A DNA stretch of 64,000 nucleotides, from NCBI RefSeq assembly GCF_018919395.1, contig NZ_JAHLME010000001.1:992001-1056000 (forward strand), read 5' to 3'. Source of the DNA: Geomonas azotofigens (GTDB lineage: Bacteria > Desulfobacterota > Desulfuromonadia > Geobacterales > Geobacteraceae). A program made the position numbers and the translations under genes. Below, one piece after another: positions 16,493-23,935 of this stretch. Each line of letters opens with the position of its first letter. Position 1 is the stretch's first letter. The notes below the pieces were generated by a model, which saw only the letters and a list, made by a program, of their open reading frames with translations, searched no databases and had not been told where the DNA came from.

Positions 16493-18334
16493 TCACTCCC
16501 CCTGGACCGGCAGCAGTCCTTCCATTTCCGGCTTGAAAACGCTCCAGACGCGCTGGCGCAGCTCGGCCAGGAACTCGTTGGTGATGAACTTCGGCAGCGT
16601 CACCTTGGGGTTCGGGGCGTCCATGACCTGAGCGGGGAGGGTGTACTCCTTCTCCTCGTGGAACCCCTGGCGCAGCTCCAGCGCGAGGCCGCGCAGGTAG
16701 GCGCGGCGCACGGCGGCGACGATGTCCGCCGAGGCGATCTCCAGTCCCGCCGCCTCCTTCAGGGCGCGTACGATGATGTCGTGCCCGATGCCGACGCCGA
16801 CGAACTTGCACAGGCCGATCATGTCGTAGCCCACCTGCAAGAGCCCCCCGGTGGTGATGGCCTGGGTCCACTCCTCGAGGGAGTGCTTCCCTTCCTTGGC
16901 CAGCATCATGTGGGTCCCCATGGACATGTGGCCGCCGGCGATGGCGAACATGTAGCCGGGGTTGGTGTCCGGGAGGTAGGCCGGGAGCTCGAGCCCCTTG
17001 ACGTGCATGGCGTAGGAGGTCTCGCCGGTCTCCTCGGAGAGGCGCTTGACGCCGCGGGCGATGCCGGGGAGCTTGCCGCGGCCGGCATCTTCGATCAACT
17101 CGGTGATCTTGTCGTAGTCGCCGAAGGTGGCGCCGTTGAAGAGCGGCTTCTCGGGGTGGCGCTCGTTGTAGTCGAGTACGTAGGAAATAGTGGTCCCCAG
17201 GGAAATGGCGTCCATCCCCAAGAGGTCGCAGCGGTGGATCAGGTCGCAGACCTTGGCCGGCTCGTGCACGCCCAGGTTGGAGCCGAACAGGATGAGCGGC
17301 TCGAAGTCGAACTTCGCCGCCAGCTTGCCGCGGCTGCCGTCCTCGTTCTTGTAGAAGAGGTTGTTGTGGCAGCGGATGCCGCAGCGGTGGCAGGCCTCGG
17401 TGGCGATGTCGAATTCCTTCTCCACCTCGTCGCGGAACAGCCTCTCCACGTCGTCGTTCCCCTTGGGGCGGAAGTTGTTGAGCGGTACCGCGTGGAAGAC
17501 CTGGAGCACCTCGATGTTGGCCCAGGTCCCGCCGCCGCCGCCCTGGCTTGCCGGCTGGAAGCGGGCGCTGCCGCCGCTTTTGAGGATGTCGCGGTTCACG
17601 TCGCGGATCTCGGGGGTGATCTTTTGCAGCTTGTCGGAGCTCAGCGCCACGACGGCCAGGAGGTTCTTGTACCCCATGAGGCTCCCCATGCCGCCGCGGC
17701 CGGCGAAGCGGCTCTTGGGCTCGCCCGATTTGAGCTCGTTGTCGGTGCTCATCACCACGGCACCCATGTAGTTGTTCTCCCAGTTCTCGCCGGCGGGGCC
17801 GATGGCGGCGAAGTGGGCCTCCGGGTACTCCTGGTACAGGGCCATGATCTTGCCGTGGCCGGTGAGCCCGATCAGGTGGTCGGCGGGCTTCAGCTCTACC
17901 TCGGGACCGTTCTCCCCTTCCTTCAACAGGGCGTAGACCGGCTTGTCGGAGCGGTTCTCGAAGATCACCTCGTCGAGGCCGGTCCACTTGAACTTGTTGC
18001 CGAAGTTGCCGCTGCCGGTGGACCACATGGCGCCGGGGCGCCCGGTGCCGGATTTCTTCAAGGGGCTGTAGCCGGAGAAGTAGCTGCGCATGCCGGTCAT
18101 GATGCTGGTCCCGGTCAGAAGGCCGGTGTTCAGGATCACCGGGTTCTCCGGGCAGTAGGCCTCCGCGATGTCGCGTTCGGCGAGGATCTGGAAGCTCCTG
18201 CCGAAGCCGCCCAGCACGTCCTCGAGGTTTTTGCAGGGGACCTGGGCGAAGGTGGTTGTGCCGCTGGCAAGGTCGACGGTGCAGCGCTTGTAGACGACGC
18301 TTTCCGGGTTGTTGCTGATGGTTTTTTCGCTCAT
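16493..18334 (-). CDS. aor: Tungsten-type aldehyde:ferredoxin oxidoreductase
   Basis: A 613-residue AOR-family enzyme. The [4Fe-4S] ligands are Cys315, Cys318 and Cys322 (CHRCGIRC), with Cys509 (IGLCKFVG) as the fourth. Pterin-binding regions include SRFAGRGGMGSLMGYKNL and GMDAISLGTTISY. AORs use a tungsten bis-pyranopterin cofactor to oxidise aldehydes to acids, reducing ferredoxin (some bacterial enzymes also use NAD). The start is the ATG at 18334 with GGAG upstream; the longer open frame covers a repeat. A MoaD-like gene precedes it and GDH follows. This suggests oxidation of aldehydes from amino-acid breakdown. Confidence 0.92.
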   Translation of the reverse strand: MSEKTISNNPESVVYKRCTVDLASGTTTFAQVPCKNLEDVLGGFGRSFQILAERDIAEAYCPENPVILNTGLLTGTSIMTGMRSYFSGYSPLKKSGTGRPGAMWSTGSGNFGNKFKWTGLDEVIFENRSDKPVYALLKEGENGPEVELKPADHLIGLTGHGKIMALYQEYPEAHFAAIGPAGENWENNYMGAVVMSTDNELKSGEPKSRFAGRGGMGSLMGYKNLLAVVALSSDKLQKITPEIRDVNRDILKSGGSARFQPASQGGGGGTWANIEVLQVFHAVPLNNFRPKGNDDVERLFRDEVEKEFDIATEACHRCGIRCHNNLFYKNEDGSRGKLAAKFDFEPLILFGSNLGVHEPAKVCDLIHRCDLLGMDAISLGTTISYVLDYNERHPEKPLFNGATFGDYDKITELIEDAGRGKLPGIARGVKRLSEETGETSYAMHVKGLELPAYLPDTNPGYMFAIAGGHMSMGTHMMLAKEGKHSLEEWTQAITTGGLLQVGYDMIGLCKFVGVGIGHDIIVRALKEAAGLEIASADIVAAVRRAYLRGLALELRQGFHEEKEYTLPAQVMDAPNPKVTLPKFITNEFLAELRQRVWSVFKPEMEGLLPVQGE

Positions 18335-18369
18335 ATCGTTGCTCCGCAAAAATAAGGTGATGGCCGTTA

Positions 18370-18458
18370 GGGGACTGGCTCCGCCAGGTGCCTGTCCCCC
18401 TGCGTTTGTGGTTTTGGTGTCGAAAGCAAGGGGACAGGCACCTGCGGAGCCAGTCCCC
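18370..18458. repeat. 89-bp inverted-repeat element between the MoaD-like gene and aor
   Basis: GGGGACTGGCTCCGCCAGG... (18370-18399) and its inverse (18430-18458) pair over 29 of 30 positions, around a 30-base centre. Related sequence forms the terminator at 2354-2392. In the minus-strand transcript this gives a very stable hairpin between two operon genes, which may tune the ratio of the two products. Confidence 0.7.
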
Positions 18459-18479
18459 GAACGGCAGGGGGATTTGCTA

Positions 18480-18704
18480 CTACCCTCCGCCCATGCGCGG
18501 CAGCAGGGAAACGACGTCACCCTCCGCAACCGTCTCGTCCCAACCCGCGTGCAGTCCGTTCACGAGGACCGTGCCCACGTCCTGCCGGGCAAGTCCCAGT
18601 TGCTCCACGATGGAGGCGATCTTCTGGTCGGGGGTGATCTCCCAGTCCGCCTCGTCGAACTTCTGCCTGCGCAGGGACGCGTAGAGTTTTACCTTGATCT
18701 GCAT
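18480..18704 (-). CDS. MoaD/ThiS-family sulfur carrier next to aor
   Basis: A 74-residue ubiquitin-fold protein (KVKLYASLRRQKF ... GDVVSLLPRMGGG) ending in the Gly-Gly needed for adenylation and thiocarboxylation. MoaD proteins donate sulfur to molybdopterin. Small MoaD copies next to aor genes are known in other organisms and are thought to serve the tungsten cofactor. GGGAGG precedes the ATG. It lies between livF and aor on the minus strand, with large hairpins on each side. No separate MoaE or MoeB-like gene is in the window, so it must use partners encoded elsewhere. Confidence 0.85.
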   Translation of the reverse strand: MQIKVKLYASLRRQKFDEADWEITPDQKIASIVEQLGLARQDVGTVLVNGLHAGWDETVAEGDVVSLLPRMGGG

Positions 18705-18738
18705 GTGAAACCTCCCGTCATGACAACGGAAAAAGGAT

Positions 18739-18791
18739 CCCTCCGGCCGTACCCGGGCGGGCGGGAAGCCGGCGCCCGGGGGGACGGAGGG
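18739..18791 (-). other. Intercistronic hairpin between livF and the MoaD-like gene
   Basis: Outer stem CCCTCCG / CGGAGGG (18739-18745 / 18785-18791) encloses CCCGGGCG and its partner CGCCCGGG. No T run follows, so it is more likely an mRNA processing or stability element than a terminator. Confidence 0.4.
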
Positions 18792-18824
18792 GAGTCTGAA
18801 AGGAGCTTTGGTACCGGTGGTTAC

Positions 18825-19535
18825 TTAGAAGCCGAGGTAGGCTTCGCGGATGGACTCGTCGGCTTCGAGGTCCTTGCCGGTCCCCTGGCCCACGATGCGC
18901 CCGTTTTCCATGACGTAACAGTAGTCGGCGACCTTCAAGGTCTGGTGCACGTTCTGCTCGACGAGGAAAATGGTGAGCCCCTGCCTGTGCAGCTCCTGGA
19001 TCACCTTGAAGACCTCCTGCACCATGATCGGTGCCAGGCCGAGGCTCGGCTCGTCGAACATGATCACCTGGGGATCTTGCATCAGTGCGCGCCCGATCGC
19101 AACCATTTGTTGCTCGCCGCCGGAGAGGGTCTCGGCGGTCTGGGTGCGCCGCTCTTCGAGGCGCGGGAAGATCTCGTAGATCCGCTTCAGGGTCTGGGCC
19201 CTTTTGCCGTGCGCCCTTTTCAGGTAGGCGCCGACCAGGAGGTTCTCCTCCACGGTCATCTTCGGGAAGAGCTGGCGCCCCTCGGGAACCAGGGTGATGC
19301 CGAGGTCGACCACCTTGTGCACCGGCATGCCGGTGACCAGCTTGCCATCGTAGTGGATGGTGCCGCTCGCGGTCGGGATCAGGCCGCACAGCGACTTGAG
19401 GGTCGTGGTCTTGCCGGCGCCGTTGGCGCCGATGAGCGCCACCAGCTGCCCCTTGGCGACGGAGAAGGAGATGTTCCACAGGGCCTGGATGTCCCCGTAA
19501 TTGACTGAGATGCCGTTGACGTCGAGTAGATTCAT
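18825..19535 (-). CDS. livF: Branched-chain amino-acid ABC transporter ATP-binding protein LivF
   Basis: A 236-residue ATPase with Walker A GANGAGKTT, signature LSGGEQQ, Walker B VIMFDEP and LVEQNVHQTL. The short length and VPEGRQLFPKMTVEENL are typical of LivF. It pairs with LivG to power import through LivHM. Its ATG overlaps the livG stop by four bases (ATGA). It is the last transporter gene before the MoaD-like gene in the same direction. Confidence 0.95.
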   Translation of the reverse strand: MNLLDVNGISVNYGDIQALWNISFSVAKGQLVALIGANGAGKTTTLKSLCGLIPTASGTIHYDGKLVTGMPVHKVVDLGITLVPEGRQLFPKMTVEENLLVGAYLKRAHGKRAQTLKRIYEIFPRLEERRTQTAETLSGGEQQMVAIGRALMQDPQVIMFDEPSLGLAPIMVQEVFKVIQELHRQGLTIFLVEQNVHQTLKVADYCYVMENGRIVGQGTGKDLEADESIREAYLGF

Positions 19536-20257
19536 GCCGCTTCCTCTCCAAAGTACGCTTGAACGACGTGCGGATCGCTGGACACCTCGGACGGGGTCCC
19601 CTCGGCGATCTTCTTGCCGAAATTGAGCACCACCAGGCGGTCCGAGATGTTCATGATGACGCGCATGATGTGCTCGACGATGAGGATGGTGAGACCCTGC
19701 GCCTTGAGCTTCATGATCAGCTCGACGGTGCGGTCCGCCTCGGTCGGGTTGAGGCCGGCGACGACCTCGTCCAGGAGCAGGAACGACGGCTCCAGGGCGA
19801 GCGCCTTGCTGATCTCCAGGCGCTTACGCCCCGCCAGGGTGAGGCCGGCGGCGGAGACGTTGGCGCGGTCGGCGAGACCGGTGGTCTCCAGCACCTGCCA
19901 GGCGTGACGCACGGCGTCGGCCTTCTTGGGGTGCTTCAGAAAGGAGGCGATGGTCACGTTCTCCAGTACGGTGAGCCCCGCGAAGGGCTTCACCACCTGG
20001 AAGGTGCGGCCGATGCCCACGCCGGCCAGGTGGTAGGGGGGCTTGCCGGAGATGTCGTTCCCCTCGAAGATCACGTTCCCCTTGGTGGGGGCGTAGTAGC
20101 CGGAGATGACGTTGAACAGCGTGGTCTTGCCCGCGCCGTTGGGGCCGATGAGACCGACGATCTCGCCTTTTGCCACGTTGAAGCTGACGTCGTCCACCGC
20201 GGTGAGGCCGCCGAAGCACTTGGTTACCGAATTTACCTTGAGGATAGGTTCAGCCAT
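19532..20257 (-). CDS. livG: Branched-chain amino-acid ABC transporter ATP-binding protein LivG
   Basis: A 241-residue ATPase with Walker A GPNGAGKTT, a LivG-type GIGRTFQVVKPFAGLTVLENV region, a modified signature (LTLAGRKRLEISKALA) and FLLLDEVVAGLNPTE. It is the partner of LivF. The gene begins three bases after the livM stop, with AAGGGA upstream, and overlaps livF by four bases. Confidence 0.95.
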   Translation of the reverse strand: MAEPILKVNSVTKCFGGLTAVDDVSFNVAKGEIVGLIGPNGAGKTTLFNVISGYYAPTKGNVIFEGNDISGKPPYHLAGVGIGRTFQVVKPFAGLTVLENVTIASFLKHPKKADAVRHAWQVLETTGLADRANVSAAGLTLAGRKRLEISKALALEPSFLLLDEVVAGLNPTEADRTVELIMKLKAQGLTILIVEHIMRVIMNISDRLVVLNFGKKIAEGTPSEVSSDPHVVQAYFGEEAA

Positions 20258-20260
20258 GAG

Positions 20261-21262
20261 TTAGTTCCCTTCTTCCGGTGCTGCCACGGCGGAAAGTGCC
20301 GCGGGTTCCGATGCCGGTTCCGTCTGGTGCTGCGGCCTGGCGGCGTCCGCCTTGCGCTTGAACATGGTGCCCCAGAGGCCGTTGGGTATGAAGATGACGC
20401 TGATGGCGATCAGCGCGCCCAGGATGATGAGGTACAGGAGCTGAAAGTCGGACAGGTAGGCCCAGAAGAGCGTCTTGAAGGCGAAGATCAGGATGGCCCC
20501 CAGTGCCGGTCCGAACAGGGTCCCCATGCCGCCGAAGACCACCATGACCACCGCCTGGTCGCTGACCAGGTCCCCCAGGGTGGAGGAGGGGTCGATGAAG
20601 GTGATCCAGTAGGCGTAGATGCCGCCCAGGATGCCGGTCGGCAGCGCCGAGAGGATGAAGGACTGCATCTTCAGCTTGGTCGGGTTGAGGCCGAGCGCCT
20701 TGGCCCCTTCCTCGTCCTCGCGGATCGCCTTCAGCTTCAGGCCGAAGGGAGCGCGCTCGAGGAGATACCAGAGGATGGCGAAGGTGCCGCCCACGGTGAT
20801 CAGCATCAGGTAGTAGAAGAACTGCGGGTTCAGGAATGCATCGAGCCTCATGCCGTCCGGACCGCCGGTGAACTCGACGTTCAGGGCGAGCTGCTGGATA
20901 GCGCGGGAGAGCGCCCAGGTGGCGATGGCGAAGTAGGCGCCCTTCAGCCTCAGGGTCGGGATCCCCGCGATGAGCGCCACGACTGCGGCGGCGACGCCAC
21001 CAAGCGGCAGGGCCGCCCAGAAGGGGAGGTTCGCCTGCATCATCAGGATGCCGATGGTGTAGGCCCCGATGCCGAAGAAGGCACCGTGACCGAAGTTCAG
21101 GTAGCCGGTGTAGCCGGCGATGACGTCGAAGGCGATGGCGAGCCCGATCCACATCACTCCCTCGGTGAGGACGCGCAGCACGAAGGTGTCGTGCACCACG
21201 AGAGGCAGGATCAAAAGGGCGGCCACCAGGATGGCCAGTACGGTTGCGCCACGGTTTTTCAT
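20261..21262 (-). CDS. livM: Branched-chain amino-acid ABC transporter permease LivM
   Basis: A 333-residue inner-membrane permease with about nine hydrophobic helices. The family markers are IAGYTGYLNFGHGAFFGIGAY and the loop REDEEGAKALGLNPTKLK, which contacts the ATPase. The C-terminal 30 residues are a hydrophilic Ala/Glu/Pro-rich tail. It starts one base after the livH stop. Together with LivH it forms the membrane channel. Confidence 0.95.
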   Translation of the reverse strand: MKNRGATVLAILVAALLILPLVVHDTFVLRVLTEGVMWIGLAIAFDVIAGYTGYLNFGHGAFFGIGAYTIGILMMQANLPFWAALPLGGVAAAVVALIAGIPTLRLKGAYFAIATWALSRAIQQLALNVEFTGGPDGMRLDAFLNPQFFYYLMLITVGGTFAILWYLLERAPFGLKLKAIREDEEGAKALGLNPTKLKMQSFILSALPTGILGGIYAYWITFIDPSSTLGDLVSDQAVVMVVFGGMGTLFGPALGAILIFAFKTLFWAYLSDFQLLYLIILGALIAISVIFIPNGLWGTMFKRKADAARPQHQTEPASEPAALSAVAAPEEGN

Positions 21263-21263
21263 G

Positions 21264-22151
21264 TCAGACCCCCTTGCCGAACAGCCCGCGCGGGGAAATC
21301 AGCAGGATGATGTAGAGGATGGCGAAGACGGCGAGCAGGGTGTGGCTCGGGTTGAAGTAGATCATGAAGATCGACTGCACGAGACCCAGCAGGAGCGCCG
21401 CCCAGGGGACGCCGGCCAGGTAGCCCATGCCGGCGAGAACCACCACGAAGAAGGCGAAGATGGTGTACTCGTTGCCCATCTGGGCGCCGATGGAGAGGAT
21501 ACAGCCCAGGAGCACGCCGGTCATGGCCGAGATGCCGACGTAGATGCCGTACACGTAGGAGCCGGTGCGCTTGCTGTTCACTCCCATGAGACCCGCGGCA
21601 TCCTTGTGCTGTGCCAGCGCACGGACACCGAGGCCGAAATTGGTCTTTTTCAGGAGGTAGTGCAGGATCAGGGTGATCGCCAGCGCGTAGCCAAGTCCTA
21701 CCAGGCGCACGGTCGGGATGGTCACGGTCAGCCCCAAGGGCTCCAGGTTGAACGACCCTTCCGAGAAGGCGGACGGGATCGAGTTCGAGTAGAAGCCGAA
21801 GGCGGTGAGGGCGAGCCCGCGGAACATGATGGCCAGGCCGAAGGTGAAGACGAGGCCCATCAGGAAGGGGTTGCCCTTGGTCCCGGAAAGCACCCGGTGG
21901 ATCACCGGCTGGATCACGTAGCCGACCCCGAAGTAGAGGACGAAAATGACCGGCAGAAAAAGGAAGGGATCGAGGCCGGTCCATTTGTTCAGGTAGTAGC
22001 CGGTGAAGGCCCCGAACATGATCCATTCTCCGACGGCGAAGTCGATGACGTGCATGACCCCATAAGTGAGCGAGAACGCGATGGCGATGGTGATGTAGAT
22101 CCCCCCCAGCAGTATCCCGTCGGTCAAGGCTTGTGGCAGCAGTTCCATCAT
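21264..22151 (-). CDS. livH: Branched-chain amino-acid ABC transporter permease LivH
   Basis: A 295-residue permease: GGIYITIAIAFSLTYGVMHVIDFAVGEW at the N-terminus, then the coupling loop TNFGLGVRALAQHKDAAGLMGVNSKR and eight or so hydrophobic helices. GGAGG precedes two adjacent ATGs (22151 and 22148); I use the first. It follows livK after a gap containing a strong hairpin. Confidence 0.95.
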   Translation of the reverse strand: MMELLPQALTDGILLGGIYITIAIAFSLTYGVMHVIDFAVGEWIMFGAFTGYYLNKWTGLDPFLFLPVIFVLYFGVGYVIQPVIHRVLSGTKGNPFLMGLVFTFGLAIMFRGLALTAFGFYSNSIPSAFSEGSFNLEPLGLTVTIPTVRLVGLGYALAITLILHYLLKKTNFGLGVRALAQHKDAAGLMGVNSKRTGSYVYGIYVGISAMTGVLLGCILSIGAQMGNEYTIFAFFVVVLAGMGYLAGVPWAALLLGLVQSIFMIYFNPSHTLLAVFAILYIILLISPRGLFGKGV

Positions 22152-22280
22152 AAAGCAAGTCCTCCAGCGTTGCGTTTCCAGCGAATATGCAGCTACGTTG
22201 TCTGTGGTCCGTCTGGACCGGCGGCGGTCGCCCGCCCGGGCCGCTCTGGCCGTTGTGGTTCCCCCGGTGCGGGAGATGAG

Positions 22281-22312
22281 CCCCTGCCGGCGGCGGTGGC
22301 TGCCGGCAGGGG
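22281..22312 (-). other. Stabilising hairpin after livK
   Basis: Perfect 11-bp stem CCCCTGCCGGC / GCCGGCAGGGG with a 10-base loop, 17 bases past the livK stop and without a T run. Hairpins here commonly protect the binding-protein mRNA and raise its level over the downstream permease genes. Confidence 0.5.
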
Positions 22313-22328
22313 ATACTTCATCGAGCTA

Positions 22329-23570
22329 TTAACGGGATTTCCACTCTTTCATCGGGTAGATGGCCGGGGCTTCGACGGAAGCCTTCGGGCCGACGGTCTT
22401 CACCTGGCCGCCCTGGATCTGGATGGTGAGCGGGTCGAGGCCGACGTTGGCATGGTAGAACTCGCCGGAGGTCGCGAACTTCACGCGGCCGTAGAAGGTC
22501 TGCACGTCGATCTGCTCGAGGGCCTGGATCAGCTTGGTGCGGGTAGCCTCGTCCATGCCCGGCTTGGCGCCGATCTTCTGCAGAGCGGTCTGGAAGGCGA
22601 TGCCGGCGGCGGAGCAGCCGCCCTGGGTGTAGTCGCCCGGGTTGTTGAAGGCTTTCTGGGAAGCGGCGGCGTAAGCGGCAGCGTTCGGCCAGAGCACGTT
22701 GCACTTGGTCTTGGCGGTGCCGGTCCAGCAGGTGGTGCCGAAGATCTGCTCGCCGTCTTTGCCGACCGCGTCGATGAACGCCTTGTCGGTGATGCCACAG
22801 TGCATGAGGAGGGCTTTCGGGGTGTAGCCGATCTGCTTGAGGGCTTTCACGAACTTCACGTGCTCTTCGTCATGGCCGCCGAAGGCGATGATGTCCGGCT
22901 TCATGCTGCGCACGGCGGAGAGGAGCGGGGTCATGTCCTGGCCGGAGGGAACGATGCTGAACTTGACGATCTTCAGCTTGGCCTTCTCGGCGGCAGCCTT
23001 GTAGGACTCGGCGGTCGCCTTGGAGAAGGCGTCGTTGGAGCCGATGATGGCGATGGTCTTCGGAGCCGGCTTCATCTCGGTCAGGGTCTTGATGGAGGTA
23101 GCACCGGTGAAGTTGATCGGCGGGATGGTGCCGAAGGTGTACTTGAACTTGTTCTTCCAGATGAGCGGGCTCTCTGCGGAACCGGTGATCATCGGGATCT
23201 TGTACTTGTCGACGACCGGGGCCACGGCGAGGGTCACGCCGGAGGAGTAGGGGCCGAGGATGAAGTCGACCTTCTCCTGGGTGATCAGCCTCTCGGCCGC
23301 TGCCGCGCCGGCAGCCGGGTTACTCTGGGCATCGGCGTACACCAGTTTGACCGGATATTTCTTGCCCTGGATCACGATGCCGCCCTTGGCGTTTACTTCC
23401 TGCGCCCAAAGGTCGTAGCCGCGCTTGGTGATGTTGCCGCCGGTGACGAGGTCCCCGGACAGTTCGGTGATGACACCGATCTTGAAGAAGTTCCTCTGCT
23501 CCGCGTGGACCGGGATGGCCACGAAGAGGGCTGCGATGAGCAGCAGTACCCTGACGAATCCAAACTTCAT
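22329..23570 (-). CDS. livK: Periplasmic amino-acid-binding protein (LivK type)
   Basis: A 413-residue substrate-binding protein. The signal peptide is MKFGFVRVLLLIAALFVAIPVHA. The mature part has the type-1 periplasmic fold: IGVITELSGDLVTGG, NAKGGIVIQGKKYPVKLVYADAQSNP, LGPYSSGVT and KTIAIIGSNDAFSKA. It captures a branched-chain or related amino acid. Sequence alone does not fix the ligand, and the gabT/aor context leaves room for other amino acids. AGGAGG precedes the ATG. It is the first gene of the operon, about 160 bases below a sigma-54-like promoter. Confidence 0.9.
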   Translation of the reverse strand: MKFGFVRVLLLIAALFVAIPVHAEQRNFFKIGVITELSGDLVTGGNITKRGYDLWAQEVNAKGGIVIQGKKYPVKLVYADAQSNPAAGAAAAERLITQEKVDFILGPYSSGVTLAVAPVVDKYKIPMITGSAESPLIWKNKFKYTFGTIPPINFTGATSIKTLTEMKPAPKTIAIIGSNDAFSKATAESYKAAAEKAKLKIVKFSIVPSGQDMTPLLSAVRSMKPDIIAFGGHDEEHVKFVKALKQIGYTPKALLMHCGITDKAFIDAVGKDGEQIFGTTCWTGTAKTKCNVLWPNAAAYAAASQKAFNNPGDYTQGGCSAAGIAFQTALQKIGAKPGMDEATRTKLIQALEQIDVQTFYGRVKFATSGEFYHANVGLDPLTIQIQGGQVKTVGPKASVEAPAIYPMKEWKSR

Positions 23571-23727
23571 TGTGCTACCTCCTGTTGTTTGATGTGCCAA
23601 AAAAAGTTTTTGAAACAACCTGCATCGCATTCCATTCAAGGTTCGCGGCCGGTGCGGCGGACGACGTCGGCTGCCGTGGCCGAGGGAACCCGGTGCCCGC
23701 ACCTCCCGGCGCTGGCTGCCCGTATAC

Positions 23728-23745
23728 AGCAGAAAGCATGCCAAA
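23728..23745 (-). promoter_or_regulatory. Sigma-54 (-24/-12) promoter candidate for livKHMGF-moaD-aor-gdh
   Basis: Minus-strand TTTGGCATGCTTTCTGCT has GG at -24 (23742-23741) and GC at -12 (23730-23729) with exactly 10 bases between, close to TGGCAYRN4TTGCW. It lies in the 365-base gap 23571-23935 between livK and the PAS sigma-54 activator gene. I see nothing else clear in that gap. Confidence 0.6.
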
Positions 23746-23935
23746 TGACCCCGATTGGCGGCAAAGGCGGAATTTGCAAAACGGGGTTTGGCGAAACTCC
23801 GCATGCTTACTGACAATGAACGGTGAACGGCACGATGCAGGGGAAGGAGGAGGGGGATACCGCCCCGCGGAGGCCCCCTTGGTCGACGGCAAAATTATTC
23901 ACATCTGAATAGCGGTCGTATACAGGATGGCGCCA

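Noticed and set aside
18335-18529. N-terminal extension of AOR to 18529
   Set aside because: The extension translates the inverted-repeat element; the ATG at 18334 has a ribosome site and aligns with family starts.
21259-22158. Alternative 299-residue frame over livH
   Set aside because: It is an Arg/Pro/His-rich shadow; the 295-residue frame has all LivH motifs and a ribosome site.
23571-23620. TTTGGCACATCAAACAACAGG before livK as a sigma-54 promoter
   Set aside because: It has the -24 TGGCAC but no GC at -12, and it would leave almost no leader; the element at 23728-23745 fits better.
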